Source of the DNA: Rhizobium sophorae
GTDB lineage: Bacteria > Pseudomonadota > Alphaproteobacteria > Rhizobiales > Rhizobiaceae
Assembly: GCF_013087515.1 (NCBI RefSeq)
Contig: NZ_JABFCN010000014.1
Span: forward strand, 215,291-279,290
Reading direction: 5' to 3'
Length of the DNA stretch: 64,000 nt
A model generated the notes under the pieces. The model had not been told where the DNA came from. It worked only from the letters and a program-made list of their open reading frames with translations, and made no database searches. The position numbers and the translations under genes are program-made. How positions within the stretch are numbered: the first letter of the stretch is position 1; each line of letters starts with the position of its first letter. Positions 42,410 through 53,097 of this stretch are shown piece by piece.

Positions 42410-43552
42410 TAGCCCGATCGAGGCGACATCCGCATTGGCAAAGGCCAGTCTGAGGTAACGCTCCTGACCTTCGCCGAAATAGGCGCCGGGCAAACAGACG
42501 ATGCCGGACTCTTTGGCGAGTTTTTCAGCGACCTCTGAAGACGATCGATCGGCATAGGGATGACGGACAAAGGCAAAATAGGCGCCGATCGCTCCGATCT
42601 CCCAATCCGGCAACCCGGAAAAGACCTGCCTCAACGCCTGAGCCCGGCGGGCGATCTCCAGCCGGTTGCCGGCCCGCCAGTCAGCGAGCGTCGGGATCGC
42701 CGATGCAACGGCGACCTGAGGCGAGCGCGGCGCGCAGATCTGCATATTGTCCATCACCTTGGCGATCTCGGCGACGAGTTTGGGGCCTGCCGTGATCGCC
42801 CCCAGTCTGTGACCGGGGATGCAGAAGGATTTCGAGAAGCTGTAGAGAAGGACGAGCGTGTCCTCCCAGCCCGGCTCGGAGAGAAGAGAGTGCGGCCGCC
42901 CATAATCCTCGCCGAGGAAGTCGCGATAGGTTTCATCGAGGATCAGCCAGGCGCCATATTTCCGACAGAGAACAAAAAGCTCGTGAAGCAGGCTTGGTGG
43001 ATACACGGCCCCGGTGGGATTGTTGGGTGTGACGACGGCAAGCATCTTCGCGCCGGCCGCAAGGGCCGCCTCGGCTGAACTCAGATCAGGAAGAAAGCCG
43101 ACGGTGGGGTCGCAATCGACCAATCGACGCCCGATCCCCAGCATCGACAGCGTCGTGTCGTGATTGAAATAGAAGGGATTGGTGAGCGCGACCGTATCGC
43201 CGGCGCCCGCAAGCGCGATCGCTGCGCACATGAACGCCTGATTGCAGCCGGCGGTAGTGTGGATATTGCCGGCGGAAAGGTCGGCGCCGTAAAGCTCGGC
43301 GAGGTGAGCCGCGTAGGTCTTGCGTAACAGAGGCTCGCCCTCGATCGGCCCGTATCCCGTCATCGCCTGTTGTCCGGCCGCCTCGGCAAGAAGCCGAAGC
43401 ATCTCCGGATGCGCGGGATAGCCGGGCACGGCTTGCGACAAATCGATGAGCGGCCCTTTTTCGCCCTTGTATTCGCGGCTCCAGGCGACGACGGAGGGAA
43501 TGGGCGGGGCAGAGAGGCGGGCAACGAGCGAATTGGGTTTTGCAGCGATCAT
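42389..43552 (-). CDS. PLP-dependent aminotransferase, class I/II
   Basis: A 387-residue aminotransferase fold I. Family marks include IDLSQAVPGYPAHPEML near residue 40, the PLP-lysine motif SFSKSFCIPGHRLGA near residue 240, TPNNPTGAVYPP near 165 and the end CLPGAYFGEGQERYLRLAF. The spacing suggests an aspartate-aminotransferase-like enzyme with broad specificity. It is divergent from the ureohydrolase gene, the two starts being 96 bp apart across a pair of direct repeats. The amino group could go to or come from an amino acid imported by the ABC system nearby. Confidence 0.88.
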   Translation of the reverse strand: MIAAKPNSLVARLSAPPIPSVVAWSREYKGEKGPLIDLSQAVPGYPAHPEMLRLLAEAAGQQAMTGYGPIEGEPLLRKTYAAHLAELYGADLSAGNIHTTAGCNQAFMCAAIALAGAGDTVALTNPFYFNHDTTLSMLGIGRRLVDCDPTVGFLPDLSSAEAALAAGAKMLAVVTPNNPTGAVYPPSLLHELFVLCRKYGAWLILDETYRDFLGEDYGRPHSLLSEPGWEDTLVLLYSFSKSFCIPGHRLGAITAGPKLVAEIAKVMDNMQICAPRSPQVAVASAIPTLADWRAGNRLEIARRAQALRQVFSGLPDWEIGAIGAYFAFVRHPYADRSSSEVAEKLAKESGIVCLPGAYFGEGQERYLRLAFANADVASIGLLSERLC

Positions 43553-43566
43553 ATCGATTTCTCTTT

Positions 43567-43595
43567 GATACCGATTGCTACAACGATACCAATTG
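43567..43595 (+). promoter_or_regulatory. Paired direct repeats in a divergent promoter
   Basis: GATACCGATTG (43567-43577) and GATACCAATTG (43585-43595) differ at one base and have an 18-bp period. They lie in the short region between the divergent aminotransferase and ureohydrolase genes. A shared regulator could bind here and control both. Confidence 0.5.
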
Positions 43596-43648
43596 TTTTC
43601 TCAACCTCTTTGTCTGGTGAGACGGACCTGAAGCGGAGACACGTGCGC

Positions 43649-44704
43649 ATGGTGTGGGACAAAACGCGGCTGGAACAGCTGCGCACAGAATTTGCAGATG
43701 CCAATGGCGGCGAGATATTCGATGAGAAGTTTCGCAAAGTGGCGGAGAAGATCATCTCCAAGAGCGGCACGAGACTGGCGCCATACGCCGGAATACCGAC
43801 CTTCCTCAGCGCACCCTACATGCAGGTCGCGGCCGATGATCCGGACTTCGGCAATCTCCAGGTCGCGATCACCGGAATCCCCATGGATCTTGGTGTCACC
43901 AATCGCCCTGGCTCCCGTTTCGGACCGAGAGCGCTTCGCGCCATCGAAAGAATCGGCCCTTATAATCACGTTCTCGCCACGGCGCCGGTCTTCGATCTTC
44001 GGGTCGCCGACATCGGCGATATCCAGTTCCAAAGCCGTTATCGGCTGGAGCTCAGCCACGACGACATCGAAAAGCGCATCACCCAGATCGTCGATGCCGG
44101 TGTCGCACCGCTTTCGGTCGGAGGCGATCATTCCATCAGCCATCCGATTTTGAAGGCGATCGGCCGGCAGCAACCAGTCGGCCTCATCCATATCGATGCC
44201 CATTGCGATACAAGCGGCGCCTTCGATCAGACGAAGTTTCATCACGGGGGGCCGTTCCGCAATGCGGTGCTGGATGGCGTGCTCGATCCGACAAGGACAA
44301 TCCAGATTGGTATCCGTGGTTCGGCGGAATATTTGTGGGAATTCTCCTATGCGTCAGGAATGACTGTGATCCATGCCGAGGACATCAGCGGAATGGGGAT
44401 TGCGGCTGTCGTTGCCAAGGCAAAATCCATCGTCGGCGATGGCCCGACTTATCTTTCCTTCGACGTCGACAGCCTCGATCCGAGTTTTGCGCCCGGCACG
44501 GGCACGCCCGAGGTCGGTGGATTGACCACGCGTGAAGTCCTAGAACTGATACGCGGGCTGAAAGGCATAAATCTGGTCGGTGGTGACGTCGTCGAAGTTG
44601 CCCCGCAATATGACGCAACGACCAACACAGCGCACGCGGCAGCACAGGTGCTCTTTGAGATCCTGAGCCTCATGGTGTTTAGTCCATCGATCGGCAAATG
44701 CTAA
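43649..44704 (+). CDS. Ureohydrolase (agmatinase/guanidinobutyrase-like)
   Basis: A 351-residue manganese-type ureohydrolase. The metal-binding motifs are VGGDHSISHPI, GLIHIDAHCDTSG and LSFDVDSLDPSFAPGTGTPE, all intact. It hydrolyses a guanidino compound to urea and an amine. The N-terminal part (about 45 residues, MVWDKTRLEQLRTEFADANG onward) is longer than in E. coli SpeB, so agmatine is not certain; guanidinobutyrate, guanidinopropionate or free guanidine are other options. GGAG upstream fits either the ATG at 43649 or a GTG at 43643. Given the guanidine island 18 kb away, a guanidino substrate is a reasonable guess. Confidence 0.8.
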   Translation: MVWDKTRLEQLRTEFADANGGEIFDEKFRKVAEKIISKSGTRLAPYAGIPTFLSAPYMQVAADDPDFGNLQVAITGIPMDLGVTNRPGSRFGPRALRAIERIGPYNHVLATAPVFDLRVADIGDIQFQSRYRLELSHDDIEKRITQIVDAGVAPLSVGGDHSISHPILKAIGRQQPVGLIHIDAHCDTSGAFDQTKFHHGGPFRNAVLDGVLDPTRTIQIGIRGSAEYLWEFSYASGMTVIHAEDISGMGIAAVVAKAKSIVGDGPTYLSFDVDSLDPSFAPGTGTPEVGGLTTREVLELIRGLKGINLVGGDVVEVAPQYDATTNTAHAAAQVLFEILSLMVFSPSIGKC

Positions 44705-44721
44705 GGCCGACCTCGCGTACT

Positions 44722-44749
44722 GCTGCGGGACGGTCTGACCGCCCGCAGC
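44722..44749 (+). terminator. Hairpin between convergent ureohydrolase and VOC genes
   Basis: GCTGCGGG (44722-44729) pairs with CCCGCAGC (44742-44749), with an inner CGGT/ACCG pairing in the loop. It follows the ureohydrolase stop by 17 bp and lies before the VOC stop. No T-run is present. Confidence 0.5.
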
Positions 44750-44771
44750 GAAGCAATCGGCAGCACCTGCG

Positions 44772-45182
44772 TCAGCCCTGGCGGGTCTCAGAGCGTTCGG
44801 AAAGCTCGACGATGATGCCGTCGGGATCGCGAACGAAGGCGATCTTGTTCAGCATCTCGGAGTGGACGGCGAAGCGCGGCCGCTCCTTGATCTCGACGCC
44901 CGCCTGTTCAAGGCGGGTGAAGGCCTCGTCGACATTGTCGAAATGGAAGGTGAGGTGCCGGACACCGGCCGTATCGTCAGGCACGTCGACCGCCCTCGAC
45001 GCGCCGCCGGGCGGCGCAAAGACCTCCAGCATGCCGCCGCCTGCATCGAGGAACGCGACCTGCATGCCATTCGCCATCGTCTTGCGCAGCACGAGACTGA
45101 GGCCGAGCAGGCCACAGTAGAAATCGACGGTGCGATCCATGTCGCTGACCGTCATGCCGACATGCTCGAAGGATTTCAGCAT
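44772..45182 (-). CDS. VOC superfamily (glyoxalase-like) protein
   Basis: A 136-residue vicinal oxygen chelate protein. It opens FEHVGMTVSDMDRTVDFYCGLLGLSL, the classic first beta-alpha-beta unit with a metal histidine. The second unit is GVRHLTFHFDNVDEAFTRLEQAGVEI, with a conserved histidine, and the end reads FVRDPDGIIVELSE with a glutamate ligand. Lactoylglutathione lyase, dioxygenase and epimerase activities are all possible. It is last in a run of minus-strand genes after two Gfo/Idh/MocA dehydrogenases, so it may be part of sugar catabolism. Confidence 0.85.
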   Translation of the reverse strand: MLKSFEHVGMTVSDMDRTVDFYCGLLGLSLVLRKTMANGMQVAFLDAGGGMLEVFAPPGGASRAVDVPDDTAGVRHLTFHFDNVDEAFTRLEQAGVEIKERPRFAVHSEMLNKIAFVRDPDGIIVELSERSETRQG

Positions 45183-45200
45183 GGGAGAGCCCTTCCCGGT

Positions 45201-46298
45201 TCAGACGGTGGCCGCAGCACGCCATTCCCCTGCCGGAAGCCAGGAGCGATAGAGCGGATGATCGGCGGCGATCGGCATAGGCGTCGGTTGTCCCGTTCGC
45301 TGCGAGAAATAGGCGGCCGTTACCAGTTCCAGCGAATTGCGGGCATCCTGCAATGTCACCGGTGGGTCGATGTCCTCGACGATCGCCTTGTGGAAGAGCT
45401 CGAACTGACGGGTGTAGCCATCCTCGCCGGGCACATAGGCGGCGAGCACTTCGTCGATCCGCGCCTGATGTTCCTCTGTCCCGGCGACGAACGTCCACGG
45501 ATCACGGCCCATCGTATAAGGTTCGATGATGCTTTCGGCGACGAGGTCGTTGAAGCAGAAGCGCAGCCGCGAGATTTCCTTGCGCGAACCGAGCGTCATC
45601 GACAGCGTCGCCAGCGAGCCATTCTGCATCTTCACCGAAAGGGCTGCCGTATCCTCGACCTCGATCGGATTGACCAGCGTCGCGCCATAGGAAAACACCT
45701 CGGCGCAGGGGCCATGCACATAGTTCAGCATGTCATGGGCGTGGATGGCGTGGCCGAGAAGGCCGCCGCCGAGTTCGCTCGCCCATTTGCCGCGCCAAGG
45801 CACGGCATAATAATCCGGACCGCGCCACCAATGGGTTTCGATCGTCGTCAGGAACGGCTTTCCGGCCAGGCCGCGCTCGATCAGCAGCTTCAGCTTCTGC
45901 AGGCCGGACCCGTAGCGATACTGGAAGATCGGCATCAGCCTCCTGCCGGGGTAACGATCGAGGATGCGACCCATCTCGTCGACCTCGGCGATCGAGCCGA
46001 AGAGCGGCTTCTCGCAGATCACGTGTTTGCCGGATTCGATACCCTTGCGGCAGAGTTCGAAATGCGAGCTCGGCGGCGTCGAAATGTCGATGATGTCGAG
46101 ATCGTCACGGGCAAACAGCGTATCCGCATCCTGCGTATATTCGCCAATGCCGTATTCCTCGCACAGCGCCCTGCCGCGTTCCTCGTCGAGCGAGCAGAGC
46201 ACGGGGACTTCGAAAAGCTCCTTGTTCCAGCCGAAGCCGGCCAGATGCCGCGCAGCGATGCCTGCGCCGATGACGCCGACGCGCAATTTCCTGGTCAT
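45201..46298 (-). CDS. Gfo/Idh/MocA family dehydrogenase A
   Basis: A 365-residue NAD(P)-dependent dehydrogenase. The Rossmann motif LRVGVIGAGIAARHLAGFGW starts at residue 4, and the lysine in CEKPLFGS is the conserved EKP site. The C-terminal sheet domain includes GGLLGHAIHAHDMLNYVHG, where HAIHAHD replaces the usual GG-D-H site. The start at 46298 has AGGAGG upstream. It follows the second dehydrogenase by about ten bases, so both are probably in one operon with the VOC gene. Substrates in the family include inositol and aldoses; none can be read from this sequence. Confidence 0.88.
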   Translation of the reverse strand: MTRKLRVGVIGAGIAARHLAGFGWNKELFEVPVLCSLDEERGRALCEEYGIGEYTQDADTLFARDDLDIIDISTPPSSHFELCRKGIESGKHVICEKPLFGSIAEVDEMGRILDRYPGRRLMPIFQYRYGSGLQKLKLLIERGLAGKPFLTTIETHWWRGPDYYAVPWRGKWASELGGGLLGHAIHAHDMLNYVHGPCAEVFSYGATLVNPIEVEDTAALSVKMQNGSLATLSMTLGSRKEISRLRFCFNDLVAESIIEPYTMGRDPWTFVAGTEEHQARIDEVLAAYVPGEDGYTRQFELFHKAIVEDIDPPVTLQDARNSLELVTAAYFSQRTGQPTPMPIAADHPLYRSWLPAGEWRAAATV

Positions 46299-46308
46299 GA
46301 TATCCTCC

Positions 46309-47319
46309 TCAGCGAGCGCCGATGCGCGCGGCTTTCGCCTGGGCTTCAAGCGAAAGACGGCAGACTTCAAAAACGTGGTCCTGGGTCATCGCCGTCTGCG
46401 TGCGGTTGCCGACGTCGGTAGTGAAAGCGTCGAAATAATCGAGTTTTTCGCCGCTGCAATCGATATGGGTCATTTCCTTGCCGTTGACCAGGAAGAGGTG
46501 ATCCTTGCCCGGCCGGCCGGTGATATCGATATATTTGCGCAGTTCGATGTAGCCTTCGGTGCCGAGAATGGTCAGGCGCCCGTCCCCCCAGGTCGGCAGC
46601 GCTTCCGGCGTGAACCAGTCGACACGGACATAGCCCGCCGCCTTGTCGGAACGCAGAAGCACCTCGCCGAAATCCTCGAAGGCGGGCTTGTCGGGCATGC
46701 CGAAATTGCCGATCGAGCTTGCGATGACCTCGCCGGTGGTCGAGCCGGTATAGAACAGGAACTGGTCGACCTGGTGCGAGGCGATATCGACGATGATGCC
46801 GCCGAAGGCTTCGGGATCGAAGAACCAGTCCGGCCGGGTCGGCAGTTGAAGCCGGTGTGGACCGACGCCGAGCGTCTGGATCACCTTGCCGATCGCGCCT
46901 TCGGCGACAAGCTTGCCGGCCTTGACGGCGGAGCGAACGCAGTGGCGCTCGGAAAAGCAGATCGAGAAGATCTTGCCGGTCTCGGCAACGGTGCGCCTGA
47001 CGTCCTCGAGTTGGGCGAAGGTCGTCACGCCCGGCTTGTCGGTCATCACGTCCTTGCCCGATCTCATTGCGCGGATGGCAAGCCCGGCACGATCACGCGG
47101 AATGGCGGAAATGCAAATGACATCGATCGACGGATCGTCGAACAGCTTTTCCCTATCGACCTGCGGCGCGTCAGGATAGGTCTTCTCAAAGGCCTCGCGC
47201 AGTGCCGGCACCGAGGTCTGCGGGCAATAGCCGACGAATTCGCCGCCTGCGGCCAACAATCCCTTCACGTGATCGAACGTGTGCCCATGGTCGATTCCGA
47301 CGACGGCAAATCTCAACAT
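46309..47319 (-). CDS. Gfo/Idh/MocA family dehydrogenase B
   Basis: A 336-residue dehydrogenase of the same superfamily. The start MLRFAVVGIDHGHTFDHVKG has a Rossmann glycine region GIDHGH instead of the standard GxGxxG, so its cofactor binding may differ. The site TDKPGVTTFAQLEDV holds the conserved DKP version of EKP, and GGIIVDIASHQVDQFLFYTG the metal/catalytic histidine. It is the first gene of its operon, opposite the fumarylacetoacetase-fold gene across a 366-bp AT-rich region. Confidence 0.88.
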   Translation of the reverse strand: MLRFAVVGIDHGHTFDHVKGLLAAGGEFVGYCPQTSVPALREAFEKTYPDAPQVDREKLFDDPSIDVICISAIPRDRAGLAIRAMRSGKDVMTDKPGVTTFAQLEDVRRTVAETGKIFSICFSERHCVRSAVKAGKLVAEGAIGKVIQTLGVGPHRLQLPTRPDWFFDPEAFGGIIVDIASHQVDQFLFYTGSTTGEVIASSIGNFGMPDKPAFEDFGEVLLRSDKAAGYVRVDWFTPEALPTWGDGRLTILGTEGYIELRKYIDITGRPGKDHLFLVNGKEMTHIDCSGEKLDYFDAFTTDVGNRTQTAMTQDHVFEVCRLSLEAQAKAARIGAR

Positions 47320-47685
47320 CGCTGCAATATCCTCCTGGGATTTTCGTGCGGCCGGCTGAAGCCAGCCTCCTCCATGTTGGGCAAAACAGATAACGAAAGC
47401 CGGCTCCTGTCAAGGCGAGATGGAGGGCAAAATCGTCACAGCCTGTATTTAAATATTTGAAATTTAACAGTTATTTTGTATCTAAATAGTTATTTTGTGG
47501 GCTTTTGCAGTTGGATTCCCGAGGAAGCCCGCCGCTTGAGCCGATCAGGCGAAGGTCTTTTTCTCCCGCGCATCTTGCCCCGTCATCATGAATGTGATCG
47601 ATTTTGGTCGTCGCCGGGTCGGAGGGCGGCAACACCTCGCAATTTTTAAAAGAGCTCTTCTCGCTCGCCTTGATGGAAGATCACC
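47320..47685 (+). promoter_or_regulatory. AT-rich divergent control region with 19-bp-period repeats
   Basis: This 366-bp stretch holds no gene. Its AT-rich core (47445-47510) contains AGTTATTTTGT twice, at 47469-47479 and 47488-47498, a period of 19 bp (about two helical turns), next to TATTTAAATATTTGAAATTT. It probably carries the promoters of the minus-strand dehydrogenase operon and the plus-strand fumarylacetoacetase-fold gene, and possibly a shared operator. Confidence 0.55.
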
Positions 47686-48846
47686 ATGTCTCAAGCTCTT
47701 CTCGATGTCGCCGCTTCAGATGGTCTTTTTGTCGGTCGCATCTGGAATCCCGAAGCGGAGGGACCGAGCATTGTGACGTTACGCGAGGGCATGCTGGTCG
47801 ACATCACGTCGCGCGAGACGCCAACGCTGAGCGCCCTGCTCGAGCGGCAGGATGCCGCCGCCTTCGTCCGTGCAGCAAGTGGCAAGGCGGTTGGCTCGCT
47901 GGCGGACATCGCCGCCAACAGTACCGGTGCTCCGGATCAAACGCGCCCTTATCTCCTTGCGCCCGTCGACCTGCAGGCAGTCAAGGCCTGCGGCGTCACC
48001 TTTGCGCAGTCGATGATCGAGCGCGTCATCGAGGAGAAGGCGGCCGGCAGTCCGGAGCGTGCGGCCTCAATCCGCGAGCGAGTCAGCACGCTGATCGGCG
48101 GCAGCCTCACCAATCTGAAGGCCGGCTCGCCGGAGGCCGCCAAGGTCAAGCAGGCGCTGATCGACGAGGGCATGTGGTCGCAATATCTCGAGGTCGGTAT
48201 CGGGCCGGATGCCGAAGTCTTCACCAAGTCGCCGGTGCTCTCCTCCGTCGGCTGGGGTGCGGATGTCGGCCTGCATCCCATCTCGACCTGGAACAACCCC
48301 GAGCCGGAAATCGTGCTCGCGGTCAACAGCCGCGGCGAAATCAAGGGTGCGACGCTCGGCAACGACGTCAACCTGCGCGACGTCGAGGGCCGCTCGGCGC
48401 TGCTGCTCGGCAAGGCCAAGGATAACAACGCCTCGTGCTCGATCGGTCCGTTCATCCGCCTGTTCGATGCCGGCTACAGCCTCGATGATGTACGGAAGGC
48501 CGAACTCGACCTGAAGGTGTCAGGCAAGGACGGTTTCGTGCTGCACGGCAAGAGTTCGATGTCGCAGATCAGCCGCGATCCGACCGATCTCGTCAAGCAG
48601 ACGGTCGGCGCCCATCATCAGTATCCCGACGGTTTCATGCTTTTCCTCGGCACGCTGTTTGCGCCGACGCAGGACCGCGACGCGCCGAAGCAAGGCTTCA
48701 CCCACAAGATCGGCGATGTCGTCGAGATTTCCTCGGCAGGCCTCGGTGCGCTCGTCAACACCGTGCGCCTTTCCACCGAATGCCCGCCATGGACCTTCGG
48801 CATTTCGGCGCTGATGAGCAATCTGGCGAAGCGCGGTCTTCTCTAA
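47686..48846 (+). CDS. Fumarylacetoacetate hydrolase family protein
   Basis: A 386-residue FAH-fold enzyme. The C-terminal catalytic part includes SPVLSSVGWGADVGLHP, NNPEPEIVLAVNSRGEIKGA, GNDVNLRDVEGRSALLLGKAK and ASCSIGPFIRLF, with the acidic metal site residues in PEPE and NDVN. The N-terminal 100 residues are the usual FAH leader. Proteins of this length and shape include ketodeoxy-sugar acid dehydratases of non-phosphorylative pentose pathways, a good fit with the neighbouring sugar dehydrogenases, but also fumarylacetoacetase and 4-oxalocrotonate-type enzymes. GGAAGA lies before the ATG at 47686. Confidence 0.82.
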   Translation: MSQALLDVAASDGLFVGRIWNPEAEGPSIVTLREGMLVDITSRETPTLSALLERQDAAAFVRAASGKAVGSLADIAANSTGAPDQTRPYLLAPVDLQAVKACGVTFAQSMIERVIEEKAAGSPERAASIRERVSTLIGGSLTNLKAGSPEAAKVKQALIDEGMWSQYLEVGIGPDAEVFTKSPVLSSVGWGADVGLHPISTWNNPEPEIVLAVNSRGEIKGATLGNDVNLRDVEGRSALLLGKAKDNNASCSIGPFIRLFDAGYSLDDVRKAELDLKVSGKDGFVLHGKSSMSQISRDPTDLVKQTVGAHHQYPDGFMLFLGTLFAPTQDRDAPKQGFTHKIGDVVEISSAGLGALVNTVRLSTECPPWTFGISALMSNLAKRGLL

Positions 48847-48847
48847 A

Positions 48848-50986
<2,139 letters not shown>

Positions 50987-51083
50987 ACTTTCCTCCGGCT
51001 TATTTCATCCGCACCCTACCATTTCACAGGATCGCCGTGCGATACAAATCCCTGATTTTTATTCCCAGCTCTGGACCCGTCCG

Positions 51084-52442
51084 ATGAAGACAATGCAGAT
51101 CTATGCCTTCGACATGAACTGCGTCGGGCACATCAACCACGGCCTGTGGACGCATCCGCGCGACCGCTCAGCGCATTATACCGATCTCGACTACTGGACG
51201 GAGTTTGCCAAGACCGCCGAACGCGGTAAGCTGGACGGCATCTTCCTGGCCGATATCGTCGGTGTCTATGACGTCTATAAGGCTAGCCCGGCGCCGGTGA
51301 TCGAGACGGGTGCGCAGATCCCGGTCAATGATCCGCTGATCCCGATTTCGGCGATGGCCTATGTCACGAAACATCTGGGTTTCGGCGTCACCGTCAACAC
51401 CACCTACGAGCCACCCTTCCTGCTGGCACGGCGCATGTCGACCCTCGATCATCTGACCAAGGGACGGATCGGCTGGAACATCGTCACCGGTTATCTCGAC
51501 AGTGCCGCCCGCAGCATGGGTTTCGACAAGCTGCCGGAACATGATGCGCGTTACGATGCGGCCGAGGAATATCTCGAGATCCTCTACAAGCTCTGGGAAG
51601 GGAGCTGGGACGACGATGCGGTGCTGCGTGACAAGGCGGGCGGCATCTATGCCGATCCCTCCAAAATACGCACGGTCCGTCACGACGGCAAATATTACCG
51701 GATGGAAGGCATCCATCTTTCCGAGCCCTCGCCGCAGCGCACGCCCCTGCTCTTCCAGGCCGGCGCCTCGGCACGCGGGCAGGATTTCGCCGCACGCCAC
51801 GCCGAATGCGTCTTCATCGCCGGCCCGAATCCCAAGGCGGCCAAGCCGACCGTCGATGCGCTGCGGGGAAAGGCGGAGGAATTCGGCCGCGGCGCCGACG
51901 CACTCAAAATTCTGAGCCTGGTCACCATCGTCGTCGGGCGGACGGAGAAGGAAGCACGGGACAAGCTAGAGGACTATCGCCGCCATGCGAGCGTCGAGGC
52001 CTCGCTTGCGCATTACTCCGCTTCGACAGGCATCGATTTTTCGAAGTATGGATTGGACGACGTCATTGACCAGAGCTCGACCAACGCCAACCAATCCGCA
52101 CTCGCGGCCATCACGAAACAGGCAGCGAAGCCGGTGACGCTGCGTGACATCATCGACCAGATGGTGCTCGGCAGCCGGATGAAACCGATGGTGGGCTCGC
52201 CCGACCAGATCGCCGATCATCTCACGACATGGATCGAGGAGGGTGGCATCGACGGCTTCAATCTGGCGCGGACAGTGGCGCCGGAAAGCCTGCGCGATTT
52301 CGTCGACCTGGTCGTCCCAGTGCTGCAGGAGCGCGGCGTCTTCAAGGCGGACTATGCTGCAGGACCCTTGCGGCAGAAGCTTTTCGGCGGCGGGAACGGC
52401 AGGTTGCCCGCCGCTCATCCCGCAGCCCGGTTCCGGCGCTGA
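51084..52442 (+). CDS. Flavin-dependent monooxygenase, NtaA/DszA family, second copy
   Basis: A 452-residue LLM-class monooxygenase paralogous to the 40521 gene. Family motifs: MQIYAFDMNCVGHINHGLW, GKLDGIFLADIVGVYDVY, TVNTTYEPPFLLARRMSTLD, GRIGWNIVTGYLDSAARSMG and TPLLFQAGASARGQDFAARH. The ATG at 51084 has only a weak ribosome site (GGA); an ATG at 51093 is the alternative. It converges with the metI end two bases away, next to a methionine importer and an FMN reductase. That suggests oxidation of an organosulfur compound, such as a methionine derivative, as in sulfur-acquisition monooxygenases. Substrate unproven. Confidence 0.85.
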   Translation: MKTMQIYAFDMNCVGHINHGLWTHPRDRSAHYTDLDYWTEFAKTAERGKLDGIFLADIVGVYDVYKASPAPVIETGAQIPVNDPLIPISAMAYVTKHLGFGVTVNTTYEPPFLLARRMSTLDHLTKGRIGWNIVTGYLDSAARSMGFDKLPEHDARYDAAEEYLEILYKLWEGSWDDDAVLRDKAGGIYADPSKIRTVRHDGKYYRMEGIHLSEPSPQRTPLLFQAGASARGQDFAARHAECVFIAGPNPKAAKPTVDALRGKAEEFGRGADALKILSLVTIVVGRTEKEARDKLEDYRRHASVEASLAHYSASTGIDFSKYGLDDVIDQSSTNANQSALAAITKQAAKPVTLRDIIDQMVLGSRMKPMVGSPDQIADHLTTWIEEGGIDGFNLARTVAPESLRDFVDLVVPVLQERGVFKADYAAGPLRQKLFGGGNGRLPAAHPAARFRR

Positions 52443-52443
52443 T

Positions 52444-53097
52444 TTATCGGTGGTCCAGCCTGGCAACCAGCCGGTCGCCAAGCCACTGGATGCCGCAAAC
52501 GAGCACGATGAGGACGGCCACCACCGCGATCATCACACTGGTTTCGAAACGTTGATAACCATAGCGGATAGCGAGGTCGCCGAGGCCGCCGGCGCCGATC
52601 GCGCCCGCCATGGCCGAGGCGCCGATCAGCGTCACCAGCGTGACGGTGAAACCGGCGACGATGCCCGGCAGCGCTTCAGGCACCAGCACCTCGCGGATGA
52701 TCGTCCAGCGGTTGCCACCCATGGCGCGCACGGCGTCGATCAGCCCGCGGTCGACCTCACGCAGCGACACCTCGGCGATGCGGGCGTAATAGGGCGTTGC
52801 GGCGATGGAGAGCGGCACGATGGCCGCCCAGGTGCCGAGCGCGGTGCCGACGATCAGCCGCGTCAGCGGGATTAGCGCCACCAGCAGGATGATGAACGGC
52901 ACTGAGCGAAAGCCGTTGATGACCGCGCCGAGCACACGATTGATCCAGAGGTTTTCGGCGATGCCGCCGCGCGCCGTCGCGACCAGGGCAAGGCCGAGCG
53001 GCAGGCCGGCGACGAGCGAAATCAATCCCGAGGCGAGGGTCATCAGGATCGTCTCCCAAAGGGAGCGAATGAGCAGTTCAAGCATGATCGGTGTCAT
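52444..53097 (-). CDS. metI: Methionine ABC importer permease
   Basis: A 217-residue permease of the MetI family. The segment ETILMTLASGLISLVAGLPLGLAL and the conserved NGFRSVPFIILLVALIP and PLSIAATPYYARIAEVSLREV are typical. It is encoded after metN with overlapping ends; the start ATG at 53097 has GGAGG nine bases upstream and precedes the metN stop. With metN and metQ it forms a D/L-methionine importer. Only one permease is used, as in the family, since it forms a homodimer. Confidence 0.92.
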   Translation of the reverse strand: MTPIMLELLIRSLWETILMTLASGLISLVAGLPLGLALVATARGGIAENLWINRVLGAVINGFRSVPFIILLVALIPLTRLIVGTALGTWAAIVPLSIAATPYYARIAEVSLREVDRGLIDAVRAMGGNRWTIIREVLVPEALPGIVAGFTVTLVTLIGASAMAGAIGAGGLGDLAIRYGYQRFETSVMIAVVAVLIVLVCGIQWLGDRLVARLDHR

